Positions 11,831-23,707 of a stretch of 64,000 bases of DNA are shown here, one piece after another (the first letter of the stretch is position 1; each line of letters opens with the position of its first letter). This DNA is from Apostichopus japonicus (Eukaryota > Echinodermata > Holothuroidea > Aspidochirotida > Stichopodidae). The stretch covers positions 30,268,054 to 30,332,053 of the forward strand of contig NC_092562.1 of assembly GCF_037975245.1 (NCBI RefSeq), in the 5' to 3' direction. Both the position numbers and the translations under genes were made by a program. Below the pieces are notes generated by a model. The model was not told where the DNA came from, ran no database searches, and worked only from the letters and a program-made list of their open reading frames with translations.

Positions 11831-12732
11831 GCAAAAAGAATTACCAGCAACAAACAATGTCCCTCTGTCTGTCTTTTGTCATTGTGGTATCAGGTCACAT
11901 GATTTCCCAGTCACCAAACCATGTAAGCACTGACTCTGTTTAGATTTACACTGCTCTACATCTGCATTATTAACTTTAGCCAGGGTTAAACGCTTGCAAA
12001 CTACTCTTGTGCTGCATATGTAATGTATTTTAAGCAAGTAACTGCTGTTAGGGGTTTCCCTCTGCCTCTGGTTTATATTGGCAAGAGTAGTTATTTCAGT
12101 TGTCAATAACATGCTTATTAAACACATCTAACGTAAAAAGGTGGTTTTGAGATCGTAAGCAACAACAGTGTGTATGGAGCTAAATGTTGGGTTATGTTAT
12201 TACAGGTATATCATTATTCTGATCGAGTTTTATCCAAATATGAAAGGGCCAGCTGGGAACCTTGCAGATACATTGGTTCACAGTTCACACCAAGATTTGC
12301 TTGCATATGAAAATTCCATATATAGTTTTTTGCCTCCTACACTTTATGGAAAACTTGTGTTGCATCAGCTAAACTTTGCATGCGCATGAAACAAGCCTGG
12401 ATTGTCCTTCCTATGATCAAAGTTTTATATCTGAGTTCTGCCCAAAGGGCCCTTGGCATGTTTTATCCTTCAGATGGATCGGTCATTTTCCCAAAAATCT
12501 GTGGGATCAATTCTAAAGTCTGTAGTGGTTCCTTCATTTGTGAATTCATTTAGCCCGCACTGATCTTGGTAACAGCTCTATGGTCAATAAAAACTGATCT
12601 GCTGGTTTAAGGTACAGTACTGTATGACCAAAGGTCTCGAAAATTAAAAAACGTTATTTCTTGAAGTGAAAATGTATATTCTGAATTATATTCTAAATGT
12701 TTGGCAAAAAGTTTCAGCTTTTTAGCTTATGG
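11831..12732. other. Intronic stretch, nothing recognised
   Basis: No exon, RNA gene or complete transposon is supported. Small ORFs here (such as 12168-12389) have no recognisable domain. Confidence 0.4.
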
Positions 12733-13633
12733 CAGTGCAGGGCTCAAATTTAACGGTTGTTTGATCGTCAGAGACGACCACAAATCATGTCGGACAACCT
12801 AAAACCCTGCTTAGGAATTATCCGACGGACGACCAGCTTATTTGTCGTAAGTCTTCAACCCTTAAAACAAAACTTGGAAATCCCTATTCTTTAAAAATTA
12901 GCCCCTGAAAAATTAAAGTAGTTGGTTGGTATCGCCCTCCATTCATATCAGAAACCAATTACATTTTGGTACGTTCCGTGATGAGGGGAAGATCCTACAC
13001 TTAAGCTGTATGCATACTGTACAGACACTAATGGCTACTAGTACTGTATACTTTGTACACTACAGAGTGCAGACCACGGTGGCCGAGACCACGCTTGATT
13101 TTTACCTCATGGCCGCACGCACATATGACAAGCTAGCTGGAGTACAGCATGTTTGCAGTACTATACTGTGCATGTGGGCATACCGCATATACTCATGTTG
13201 CTGCAATGTACATGCTGTATATAGTACCCTGGGTTTACCCTCTGTCTCTGGAAATGATCAGAAACAATTACAGAAATCAGCAACCCAAATGATTTCATGA
13301 ACCTTGTCATTCGTACACCACATAAAATTTCTATAACTTTACACTACAGTTCCCAGAGATTTGTTGATCGCCGTTAGACAAGTCACTAAGATTTAGACTT
13401 AAGCTTCAGGTTGATAGACTAGCTAGGCCTGTGTAGCCTAACGTTACAGTACTCACCTAGAAGGCTAAATCAATACATTTTAGTGTTAATTACGGCTCTA
13501 GTGCAAGGCGCACGATCTTAAAAATCCAAGTGCTTTTATTTGGACAACCAAACAATTCTCCAGACAACCAATATGAAGGCAAGGTTGTCCCAGGGACAAC
13601 CTTAAAATTTTCTTACAAATGAGCCCCGCAGTG
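12733..13633. mobile_element. Degenerate hAT-like element
   Basis: The left terminus CAGTGCAGGGCTC and the right terminus GAGCCCCGCAGTG form a 13-bp inverted repeat with two mismatches. Both subterminal regions are rich in GACAACC/GACGACC motifs (12765-12835 and 13540-13605). The flanking 8-mers (gcttatgg and aaaagtta) do not match, so the target duplication has decayed or the ends are misplaced. No transposase is seen. Confidence 0.5.
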
Positions 13634-14530
13634 AAAAGTTAAGTGTCCAAAATTGGGAACTTACCGTGATCCCAATGACAACATTTTCAGAGATACAGTA
13701 TATCCATGTGCAACAGTTTTCAGAGGACTGTAACAATTTGATCTTTGGTTTCAGAGCATAATTAGCTAAATGTGTAATGTAACCATTTGTTGAAGATTCA
13801 GCAATGTATGAGGTGGTCACCTGGCAATGCCTTGGTAATATGACAATGAAACTGCCGTTTGAAATTCTGTGTCTTGTGTAGAAATTCTGTCCCTCGCAAA
13901 ATTAACAGTGCTGCAACCCCCCCCCCCCCTCTGTAATTTTGTTTTCTTTTATGTAAGTTTTAGGTGTAAAGGGTATTAAAATTGTTGATACTTGGAGAGT
14001 TTCACAATTATCACAGCATTTTTTTCCATCTTTGAAATAAACTTAGATGTCTGAAAATGTGAGGGATAAGTTTGTCCTAATTTATGATATTTTTTCAAAA
14101 TTTAGGAAACATTTTTGGAACTATTTGTGCTAAAATGTATGCGTAAAGTACGTGTAGCTCATGAACATAAAAAAGGAACTTGAATTGATTGACAAATCTG
14201 ATCTAATAGGTCATTTTAATCAAATTCTGTCCCTCGTAATTTCTGACATAAATTAGCATTGGGTCTCCATCAACACAAGTTTGCGATGTTCTTCAGCTTC
14301 ATAAGATTCAATATATTATACAAACTAAAAGTGAATGTTTCCTACTGAATTAACATAAAATTTCAAGTTTCTGGTTGACCAGTTTTGGCTCTCACCCTTT
14401 ATGATTTCATGGCAGATTTACCAATTGATGTACATGACAAAGCACATCAAAATAATATCCAACAAATGTGTAACTACAATAGGCTGTGTGCTTGTATCAC
14501 TACCTTAGTACTGTCTAAATTTCTTTTCAG
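13634..14530. other. Intronic stretch before the second Ig-like exon
   Basis: Nothing recognised apart from a poly-C run at 13918-13930 and the polypyrimidine/acceptor 'tttcttttcag' just before 14531. Confidence 0.4.
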
Positions 14531-14791
14531 CAACTACTAAAGCTTTGGAGTATTCCACTGGTGCATCATTGGGAGATGAGGTGACTGTCATGGTTGAGTC
14601 AAGCATAGCTATGGCAAGGCTTCGTTGGAGGAGAGATGGTGTGTGGAATCCAGACGGGTCAACAGGCAGCTCCTGTGTGGGAAAGACATCTTGTGGTGAT
14701 GCTAGTGCTTCGAAATCTGCTGTCTTTGAGAGCCATGAAAGTGGTGAAAACAATAAACAAGTCCATGCCATCATGAATGTGATTGTCAGAG
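14531..14791 (+). CDS. Receptor exon 2: Ig-like domain
   Basis: An 87-codon exon, phase 1 at both ends, with acceptor 'aatttcttttcag' and donor GTGGGT. The product has LGDEVTVMVESS, a tryptophan-centred RLRWRRDGVW and SSCVGKTSCGDAS with a close cysteine pair. It ends HAIMNVIVRG, a G-strand-like sequence. The pattern suggests a divergent Ig-like domain linking to the EGF block. It is separated from the previous exon by over 10 kb and from the next by 7.5 kb of transposon-filled intron. The domain type is less certain than its status as an exon. Confidence 0.8.
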
Positions 14792-16364
14792 GTGGGTATT
14801 TCTTTTGATTTTTACACCATATACTGCTAATGTAGGTTTCTTCATTTCAGTACTTAACATGAAATGATATAATCAGTGTTCAAACGATTATGCTTTAACA
14901 GAAAATACCGATTACCGATTATTTTTTTCATAATCGGACCGATTCCGATTATTTGAAAAAGAGAAAATATCCCGTTTATACGAAATCGGCAATAAAGTAG
15001 CCTATGTGATAAAACCAATTCTTGTTGTGATTTTCCTTTTGCTTTCATTGTAATAGAAGGCTCTTTGGTATCCATGTACCAAATTACCTCTGGAGTTTCG
15101 TGGAAAGAAAGGAAAAAAGGCCTTTTTTTTTTACAAATTTCAAAAATACAAAAATATGACATCCTACTGTACCTATCAAACACACCACTGCAATGGTTTA
15201 TTTTGCTAAGAATAGTGTAAACTCAAAATATCCATCTCAAAAAGTATCTCAGACAAACCATCCATCTTCGATCTTTACCAAAGTGTAAATTTTAATAACA
15301 TATTTCCTACATTCTGACATTAATTTGTACTTATTTTCAGTATTATACCGTTTATGAACAAATATAAATGTTATGAACTTGAAGTTAAACATCCTTATTC
15401 GTTATATCTATAAACTCTATTCAAGTTCAATTAGAAAATGTAAGCTTAGGCCAATCAAACTGAAAAGCAAATTGTACCATCGTAACTTATTTAAAATTAC
15501 TGTAGAAAGTTACCAGATTGCTGTAAAGAAATAATACCAACTAGAAACTACTCAAATATTGTTTTGTCACATGAAAAATTTGCATTTTCTTGATCATAAT
15601 TGATTTGAGCAAAATTTTAGACGGTATTCCGAGACCTGTTTACAATGTAACAACCTAGTGTTATAGGCTTAATGTGACGGCTATGAATTAGAGGCATATC
15701 AGCATTTCTGCCGATATTAAATTATTTTTGAGGGTATTGTGGCAAACATCGAAAGGTTAAAAAAAAATGGAAAGTAGAGGGTCGACATGAAAAGGGAGGT
15801 GATGGACAGGAAAGTATGGCCCTTTGCAAATTGTGAAAAAAAGAAACATCGAATTACAAATAAGTGCATCAAATACTGCACTACGGAGCATTTGATGCGT
15901 AAACATAACCTATACTAGTTCAGCTAATCAACACAGGCCCTATATATCCAGCACCAGGGGCTATTTTGGAAAATGAAAAGTTAAACACGCCCCCCTTAAT
16001 GTATTTACGAAGGCTTCCTTAAGGTTAAGGGGGGCTCTTTTCAATATGCTGTTTACGGAAATGCACTTGTAAGCATTCAACAGGATACAGAACAAGCACA
16101 GTTACCCTCTTCCTAGTGTTGCGACCGTATAGCATATTCATCTTAGTTTAATCGCAAAATTTGCGATAGCTTAGCAAATAACGTCACGCCACCGAAGTTA
16201 TGATTACGAAAAATCAGTAACCCATCAACTGAAATAGAAAACACAGGTTTAAGCTTGGCCTGAAGGTGCCCTTTCCTTAAATCATGTATTTTTCGTAAAA
16301 TACAACATTTCCTCTTTAAGACATGCCTTCCAAACAAATGCTGATGTCCAGCAAATTCAAAGTT

Positions 16365-16830
16365 GTAAACAAAGCTAAGCATTTTTTTTGGCAAGGCTAC
16401 ATTTCTCATTGACTTAGTACATGGTTGTTAGGCTAACATGTGGTCGAAGGTTACAGTATTTTATGGATATTTTAGTTCTAGCTACAGTAACTGCGTCACA
16501 ATTTCAGCGAATAAAGAGATGCTTAGGCTGGATTTTCCCGTTGACTACATGTGGTGTTCCGCTACCGGTCGCGCGACAAAGCAGCAAGGAAAGTATGTAA
16601 ACAAAGCTTCGCATTTTTTTGGGGGGGGGGCAAACCGATGGTTAGGCTACATTTCCCTTTGACTTAGTGTGGTTGTTAGGTTAACATGTTGTCAAAGAGT
16701 TTTTCATCCATGGATATTTTTATATTTTATTTGCGACACAACTTGAGCGAATAAACAGATGGCTAGGTTAGATTTCCATGTTGACCTAGTGTGAAGTTAG
16801 GCTACCATGTGGTCAGAGATTTGTGGGGAT
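16365..16830. repeat. Internal tandem repeats of the first hAT-like element
   Basis: About 2.5 diverged copies of a 180-230 bp unit with the landmarks 'gtaaacaaagct..gcattttttt', 'ggttaggctacatttccctt' and 'gcgaataaacagatgg'. They lie wholly inside hAT-like element 1. Confidence 0.6.
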
Positions 16831-17083
16831 TTTAGGTTATTGTCGCTGGTACTGAAATTGCTTCGTGGAGACCGAAATTTGCCAGTGACTGTGCGAGAAG
16901 TTCCCGGTAGTTGTGCGCGACCCTCCCGCACTGCTTCAAATTTTATGCGGGGTTGTGAGAACTGTTTACGTGATTTGCGCTGCTAATGCAAACCCTAGCT
17001 AAACAAAGCATGCCACAATTAATTTTACACAGACACCTGATATTACAGTATAAGGGCGATTTTCTTATATTTCTGTTTCTTTT

Positions 17084-17136
17084 TCGCCCTCGCAATTGTG
17101 CTTTAGGAGGGCTTTTTTTAGCACTTGCGAGGGCGA
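17084..17136. repeat. Inverted repeat inside the first hAT-like element
   Basis: TCGCCCTCGCAA (17084-17095) and TTGCGAGGGCGA (17125-17136) are perfect complements. The pairing nearly extends inward through TTGTGCT/AGCAC. It is GC-rich against an AT-rich background. Confidence 0.8.
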
Positions 17137-17824
17137 ATCGCCAGTCGCGCCCGCTTATTTCCGACCCTGTCCAGCACATTCGTTAATTCGCGAAATTGGT
17201 ATTGTTACCATGCTTACTGTGCCGAGAAATATGAAGTCACTAACCACGAGGGAAGCAAAATTGGCGACCCTGGCAGCCTAATTTGATGAAATTTCATCGT
17301 GAAAGACGTATAGAGGGTGTCTTTATTTTTATATGTTTCGTAGTAAAATAACAAACCTAACACATCAGTTGATATTTGTACCTTCCGTATGTTTTTGATA
17401 TTTTCACATTCCATATGTTTTTGAATAATCGGTACATGACATAACTGGTTTTCCACATAATTGTTACCGATTCCGATTATGTTCCGGTTATGCAATAATC
17501 GGACCGATTCCGATTCAATTAATCGTTTGAACACTAGATATAATTGACAGAAATTGATAAATTTCCAAGGCCTAAAAGAATGCAAAATGATAACAGATGA
17601 TTGATAATTTAACTGCACATTGATTGAAATTGCACAGTATCGACAGAAGTTAGAAAACATGCACAACAATCACACACATCTAATCACTCTTACATTGATA
17701 TTTTTTAAGTAGGGTGCGTCTATATAAACCTGGTATTTCATTCATACCCAATAGGATGGTATTGAAATCAGTCATAAACTAATAAACCAAAAATACCAGG
17801 TACAGTATATCCGGAAAAACTTGA

Positions 17825-18667
17825 GTACCTGGCAGGCTTCGACAAATACGGTCGCCAACTCGCCAATGGCCACTAGAATATTGCGACTGGCAAGCAAAAA
17901 ATGCATCACGATCGACATTTTAGCGAGTGGTTTACTCGCTCACTGCCTTTTTACGTTAGGCTTACTTATGTAACATATCACAGTACTGTACAGTATTATC
18001 AAGTGCACTGTTACAACACAGAGATTTTTCAGATGCAGGGACTTTTTGCGAAGTTTAGTGATACGAACTGAAGTTTCAAGGGAACTCAAACATGAAATCA
18101 TAATTTTACCGAAATAACATTTCATATCTCGAAATGAACAACAGGAAGTTTATTGGATTAGTTGTTTGTCATAAAACATTTATAATTCTCGAGACATGAC
18201 CAATGAAAGCAGTAAGCCTGACACTCAGTAATTGATCGACAATAATAATAATTGTCAGTACCAAGCACTAATTTGTTAACGATACTAACACATGCACTGA
18301 TACAGTAGTCTGATGTCATGTCCAGTGAAAGTTACAGATGGTCAGCCGTGTCATTGTTTATTTGTTTTCACTTTTTACAAAGCAGGTCCTAAACTATGCT
18401 TAAAATGTTTCACAGTTTCATTTTTTCATATTATGTATCATGTTTTAAACACTTAAGACGAACCACAAGTTGAATAGAACGTTTTTGCTGTAAACAAATA
18501 ACACTATACGGCGATAGCCTAAGTTAGGCCATACTACATGTTTATATGACACAAACAATTAGTGATACAAAATGGTGAGTAAATTTAACGTTTTGGCGAG
18601 TAGAATTTTAGCCTCAGTCGCCAGTTGGCGAGTAGTTTAAAAATATTTGTCGAGGCCTGGTACCTGG
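17825..18667. mobile_element. Non-autonomous hAT-like element 2 with 8-bp TSD
   Basis: GTACCTGG is duplicated exactly at 17825-17832 and 18660-18667. The termini are CAGGCTTCGACAAATA and TATTTGTCGAGGCCTG, inverted with one mismatch. Both ends carry 'gtcgcca' and 'ggcgagt' motifs. The length is 827 bp and there is no coding capacity. The TSD length and CAGG terminus fit hAT. Confidence 0.9.
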
Positions 18668-18762
18668 TAAAAATAGTACCCGATTAAATTACGGAGCCAG
18701 ATAATGTATGCCAACTCGAGAATATTGCCACTGCTACTGTTAAACATCTGTACCTGATGCAG

Positions 18763-20410
18763 ATCACCACTAGGGCTGTGAGTTTTCGTTTAAAGACCTA
18801 AACGTTTAAACTGCCGATTTTTTGTTCGTTTAAACGTTTAAACGTTTGCGAAAATCGCGAGAAAACGCCGATCATAAAGGCGGGGGATCCAGGGGACCGC
18901 CCTAGGGCCCTGGTGGGGCGAAGACCCCGGAAAAGGAAAAGGAATTTTTTGCGTGTCTGGCGATAAATAAATTCGCAGTTGAGGATGCAAAATACTGACA
19001 ACTTTTTGAATTTAAATTGTCACGAAGCTGATGAAAAATTTTAAATGACAAGTTAGAGTAGCTGTATTATGTTATAAAATGAAAAGAGATTTAATCTGTT
19101 TTACAATCTTTAAAAAGTTTAACTTACAGAACCTCCGATATTATGAAACAAAAAACGTTCGGCAAAGCCCCGTTTCTAGAATGCCTAACAATGAATAGCG
19201 CGCACTAAACGTACATCAGTTTACAACCGCAGTACGGTTTAATCTAACTTAAATACTACGGTAGGATACTGTATATGTGCTCAGAATTTTCCCAGGTACA
19301 AACTGCGCGCTCATCCCCTGTCTAACACCTGCTTGTTAACATTTTTGGCACGTTTCCAAGGAACGTTTCATGGAGTATTCCCCATGATACACGAGGCACA
19401 GTTAATACACGCAGCACAAGATATCAAGCTATGGTCATCTTTATGAAAGTAATAAAATAGTAATAAAATATGTTTTAGGCCACACGGCATGATTAATTAA
19501 TGCTTAACATTATTTCCATATTCTTATAGAAAACGTCAAGTTCGCAAAATACAATTGGTTGTGTTTTTGTAGTTACGTGAGATCCGTAACAGACGAGTTG
19601 GTTAGGCTATTTGCTATACACTTAACTATGGTAGGACATTTTTTCCGTATTTTTGAAAATTCTAGAAAATACTTTCTTTTCCCCCCGCTTAACACCAGAT
19701 GTGGTCTTACGGTTTATTCATAAATGGGTGTACTAGAGCCTTGTATACATGACATTAGTTGCATTTAGCACAATTTGCCAGTTTCGCGTGAATTTTTCGA
19801 AAGTGTTTTGCTGGATCTTTCGTAAAATTTGAAAGGTGTACCAACTTACTTTTCGTACACAATTGGTAATTTCTCTACTGATTTTCAGAGTTTTTTTTAC
19901 GATCTCCAATCGATACATTTCCTTTGATCATGTATTTGAACAACTATTACCAAGTCGAGTATTCGACCCGGTATTGTCTGGTCGGAGAGTTCAACGTGAT
20001 GGACAGGGATTGTAATCATTTCGATCGAACATGCATTGACTGGATTATCTGCGCCGCCGCTGTCGGCTCGATATAAAGTACACTTGTGCCGCGAATCAGG
20101 AATTTTCACAAAAGGATAACAGCATTCAAGTTTAAGCCATTCATATCGCCGGATACATCGGTGGGTGGGGGGGGGGGCAAAAGTAGGATTACGTTCGCGG
20201 TTTATGATTCGACTGATCGTAACTTGTGTTGTTATTTCGCGTAGTAGACAAAATAAACACGGGAATGAATACGCGATTTTTGCCAATAATTTAATTTTCA
20301 GTTGATATCATAGTTTCGTTTAAACGTTCATAAGGTTTTATTAAACGTTTAAACGATGTTTCGTTCGTTTACACGTTTAAACGTGTAAACGGCACAGCAC
20401 TAATCACCAC
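18763..20410. mobile_element. Non-autonomous hAT-like element 3 with 8-bp TSD
   Basis: ATCACCAC is duplicated exactly at 18763-18770 and 20403-20410. The termini TAGGGCTGTG and CACAGCACTA are inverted repeats with one mismatch. Both ends carry dense 'cgtttaaacg' palindromes (18787-18845 and 20318-20390). The length is 1632 bp. A minus-strand ORF at 19897-20286 has no recognisable transposase motif. The TSD and TAGGG-type terminus fit Ac/Tip100-like hAT. Confidence 0.9.
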
Positions 20411-20824
20411 CATAGATGAATCATAGCACATACCAAGAGAGCTAACCGGATAAAAGATCAATGAAGGGACAAACAGATAAATTCCCCAGTCATGTTGTGA
20501 TACCCACACTTTGCTACGACTAATACTTGGAAACTTCAGCATAGTTCCTTTTCAGCACCTGGTTTGTCAAATGCTCTAAAAATTTAATTTGGGCAGAAAC
20601 TGATTCTGCACATTATGTTTATTCATACCTGTCAATTGTTATTAGTTAGTAGCATCTTCTACAATATGAATACCGACTCTGCGCACAACCCTCGTTGTAA
20701 ATTTTATCTTTACCTGGTGTGGTCTTTCTTATATGGTCTCTGCGCATTAGTATCCAAATCCTTACGCTGACTGTCACATACCCATATATGCTGCTACTTG
20801 TAGTTGGACAGGGCCCTGGAGTGG
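20411..20824. other. Intronic stretch, nothing recognised
   Basis: Single-copy-looking intron between the third hAT-like element and the minisatellite. No exon is supported. Confidence 0.4.
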
Positions 20825-21716
20825 ACTGTACTGTACATTTGCACTGTTACTGTTTAGGCAGGGTATACTGTACATTTGTGCAAGGGCGTAGAAACCGGGG
20901 GGCTGGGGGGCGCCAGCCCCCAGTGAAAATATGGGGGGCGGAAGTATCATTCATTCATTCATTCATACATATTTATAAGCATTTTGCTTCTTTTTTCTCC
21001 ATTTCCACTTGATCTTGATTTATCTACATATATATCCATTCAACGAATGTTGTCTCTATCTTGTATTGTGCTTTCTGTGAGCTTGTTACGCTCAACATTC
21101 TTGTATTTAATTGATGATGGAAATAAATGATGTCAATGTCATTTCTCAATAAATGAAAAATCTCATTTGGAGCACCAAATTGCATCTTAGGCCAGGTGAA
21201 AATGCAAAATTATTTAGAAAATGGAGTGGGTTTTGAAGTGTGCTATATTGCACTAAATTGCATCTGAGGCCACCTGGAAATGCAAAAAATTTCCAAAGGG
21301 GAGGGGGAAACCCCCTCTCCTTAGACCCCTCACCCAGGCCGGCCATCAGTCTTCAGCCCCCCACTCAAAGGCACCTTCCTACGCCACTGCATTTGTGTGC
21401 TACTACTATACACAGTACAGTGCTGTTATTGTTTTATATGCAGGGTACACATTTGTATGCTAGTAACACACACAGTACAGTGCTGTTACTGTTTAGACAG
21501 GGTACATATTTGTATGCTAGTACCACACACAGTACAGTGCTGTTAGTGTGTTATAGGCAAGGTACACATTTGTGTGCTAGTACTACACACAGTACAGTGC
21601 TATTACTGTTTAGGCAGGGTACACATTTGTGTGCTACTACAACACACAGTACAGTGCTATTACTGTTTAGGCAGGGTACACATTTGTGCACTACTACTAT
21701 ACACAGTACATGCTGA
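20825..21716. repeat. 57-bp minisatellite split by a transposon
   Basis: Units like 'cagggtacacatttgtgtgc' followed by 'tac...acacagtacagtgctg' and 'ttactgtttagg' repeat about five to six times at 21390-21716, with roughly one and a half more at 20825-20880. The hAT-like element at 20881-21389 sits between the two parts. Because the unit is a multiple of three, a long ORF (21240-21716) runs through it on the plus strand. It reads HSTVLLLF repeatedly and is an artefact of the repeat. Confidence 0.88.
20873..21397. mobile_element. Non-autonomous hAT-like element 4 with 8-bp TSD, inserted in the minisatellite
   Basis: CATTTGTG is duplicated exactly at 20873-20880 and 21390-21397. The termini CAAGGGCGTAG and CTACGCCACTG are inverted repeats with two mismatches. 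CAGTGGCGTAG is a common hAT terminus. The length is 509 bp, with G-rich left and C-rich right subterminal regions, an (ATTC)n run at 20949-20969 and two copies of an 'aaattgcatctgaggcca'-like segment inside. There is no coding capacity. Confidence 0.9.
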
Positions 21717-22317
21717 TTACATTCAGTAGATCACATAGGCCCATCTTTCTTGTGGTTGGTTTGAGACAAGGTGAAAAAGGATCGAGAAATGAAAACTAAG
21801 GCCTAAGAAATTCCAATATGTGGTTCTCTTATTATACCATTATATATAGTGAATTACATATAGTATGATGGTAACGTTAGAAGGGGGAATATGGCAATCC
21901 AGTCGCTGGATGAGTGTTGAATAAAGGTTTGAATTTAGTATACTTTAAATAGGCTATAGCCTGAATGAAAGAAAGTAAACAACACTGATTGTTTGGACTT
22001 TATTTTCATTTTTATCAAATCTTTAAATGAGCTTCTGCAAAAAAAAAACCATTAACGGGAAATCCGTTTCATAGGTTAGGCTAGTATCCATATGGTTCAT
22101 GATAGTGTTTGATAGTACAGTTAATGCTGGAAGTAGCGGTTCTGCAAAAATTCCTGGTATACCTGGTAATACCAGGTATTCGTCAGCTGGTGTGGGTATC
22201 TGTTTTTGCTTTATATACCGACACACCATATTGCTAAGTACCACTAAATTACTCTCTTAAAACTTCTCATTCATTGATCAATCATACTGAGATATTTTCA
22301 CTCTTCTGTTATTGTAG
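21717..22317. other. Intronic stretch before the first EGF exon
   Basis: No gene supported. A small palindromic 'tacctggtaataccaggta' lies at 22158-22176. Confidence 0.45.
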
Positions 22318-22452
22318 AATGTCCAGAGGACATGTGGAGTCCATCTGACTGTACTAATACATGTGAACCGTGTATTAACGGAGGAGTTTGTTCAGATTTA
22401 ACTGGTCTGTGTCTTTGTCCTCCTGGATTCAGTGGAAACAATTGTGAAAATA
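22318..22452 (+). CDS. Receptor exon 3: EGF-like domain 1
   Basis: A 45-codon, phase 1-1 exon with acceptor 'ttctgttattgtag' and donor GTAAGT. The product has eight cysteines in laminin-like EGF spacing: [21 protein letters not shown], then [14 protein letters not shown]. The GGVC...CxCPPGF.G..CE arrangement closely follows the first EGF module of Tie receptors. It is secreted or extracellular, probably a rigid stalk module next to the Ig domains. Confidence 0.95.
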
Positions 22453-23551
22453 GTAAGTTCATTCTTTGTCAAAAATATAATGCATGATGTCAACAATCCT
22501 TTGTACTTTAACTTATCGTTAATCTGTTGGACGAGCTACAGTACTATAGGAACACAGGTGATGTCATTATTCAGTTCTAATTTTCTCCTTGGAATAACAA
22601 AGCATTGATATCCATGCTAAGGGTGCTTTTACCATAGGTCTTGATCTGTTCTCGAAGTGGAGATCAAGACTGTAGTTTAAATGCTATTCAGATCTGGATT
22701 AGCATTGTGTGGCAAATTTTACACAACCGGTAGTGTTGCAACATGAATCCAGGTATCGTTACTACAACCTGGATTTTCCTCACCTTTCATCTATGGTGTG
22801 CTGCCCCAGGAATTCCTGGGAATGATACCGAAACTAATGTAATAACCGGTTGTTTTCCCACTCCCGGTAGTATTTACACATTGCACTGTGATCGGGAATA
22901 TTCAATACAGGGATCAGGATACCGGCATTCACTAAACTACCGGGATCCCGCACAATTCTCATCTGGATCAGATCCTGCTATGTTGATGCTGGCTGAGACC
23001 AGGATCTGATCTCACACTTTGGATATGATATTTGCCCTTATAAATAGTTCATTTAAGAGAACCTTCATTACTATATTTACCTCCTCATTGTATTTCTCAT
23101 TAACAATTGACTGCAGAAAAGGATATCTAGTCCTACTGTACATTGAGACATAACCTTTGATCATAAACATAAAATATGATATAAATATCTACTCATATCA
23201 TCTGTACATGGTTGGAATATGTTATAAATTGTTTTGTGATTGATCAGTTAGACTGTTGCCTGAAATATTATTTCAGTTGAGATAACATTAATTTGCATTA
23301 TGACTATGTATTGCACTATCATTGCCTCTTCTCAGTTGTACATGACAAGAATACCATTGGTCAGATTTGTCACTGATCTATTAGCTTTTCTCTCCCTATT
23401 TGTGCTCTTATTTACATCAACATGTATATTTCTGGATCCAACTTTACCTCCTATTACAGCAGGAGGAAGGAATGTCTTAGGTAAGATTGTGTCACTGATA
23501 CGTCAGCTGTTGTAAAGGTCACTAATGTCTTGATCATGTTTTGATCAACAG
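22453..23551. other. Intron with an ORF of unknown meaning
   Basis: Between EGF exons 1 and 2. An ORF at 22743-23009 begins MNPGIVTTTWIFLTFHLWC, signal-peptide-like, and includes GNDTETN, but no splice context supports it as an exon of this gene. The palindromic 'cttgatctgttctcgaagtggagatcaag' structure at 22641-22669 may mark a small repeat. Confidence 0.35.
23460..23480 (+). CDS. Possible 21-nt micro-exon
   Basis: This segment is bounded by a good acceptor ('tttacctcctattacag') and a strong donor (GTAAGA). It is seven codons long and phase 1-1, so it could be included or skipped without changing frame. Its sequence (AGGRNVLG with flanking bases) copies the start of the next exon (VHGRNVFG). 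It may be an optional micro-exon or the relic of a duplicated exon start. Only transcript data can tell. Confidence 0.35.
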   Translation, partial: QEEGMS

Positions 23552-23707
23552 TTCATGGCAGGAATGTCTTTGGTCAGAATGCTGAGTATAAATGTGATGA
23601 TTCTGGTGATGACCATGCTGATGGATGTCAGGGTGCAATCATCTGTTATCCTAATCCTCTTGGCTGTTTCTGTCCTGCTGGCTATAAAGGACTAAACTGT
23701 ACAGAAG
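23552..23707 (+). CDS. Receptor exon 4: EGF-like domain 2
   Basis: A 52-codon, phase 1-1 exon with acceptor 'gttttgatcaacag' and donor GTATCA. The product contains CDDSGDDHADGCQGAIICY, then PNPLGCFCPAGYKGLNC, with six cysteines. The GC....CxPxPxGCxCxxGxKGLxC pattern is nearly the same as the second EGF module of vertebrate Tie2, the single best family clue in the window. The acceptor has a weak pyrimidine tract, which could favour regulated splicing with the micro-exon upstream. Confidence 0.94.

Larger units (their letters stand above)
14866..17544. mobile_element. Non-autonomous hAT-like element 1 with 8-bp TSD
   Basis: An exact 8-bp duplication, GATATAAT, flanks the element at 14866-14873 and 17537-17544. 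The termini are CAGTGTTCAAACGATTA and, at the other end, TAATCGTTTGAACACTA, which match inverted except for the outermost base. Both subterminal regions contain 'ataatcggaccgattccgat'. The length is 2663 bp. An 8-bp TSD and a CAGTG-type terminus fit the hAT superfamily. No transposase ORF is recognisable. Confidence 0.88.

Noticed and set aside
21240-21716. 158-codon ORF with HSTVLLLF repeats
   Set aside because: It runs from transposon sequence into a 57-bp minisatellite; there is no start context or domain.
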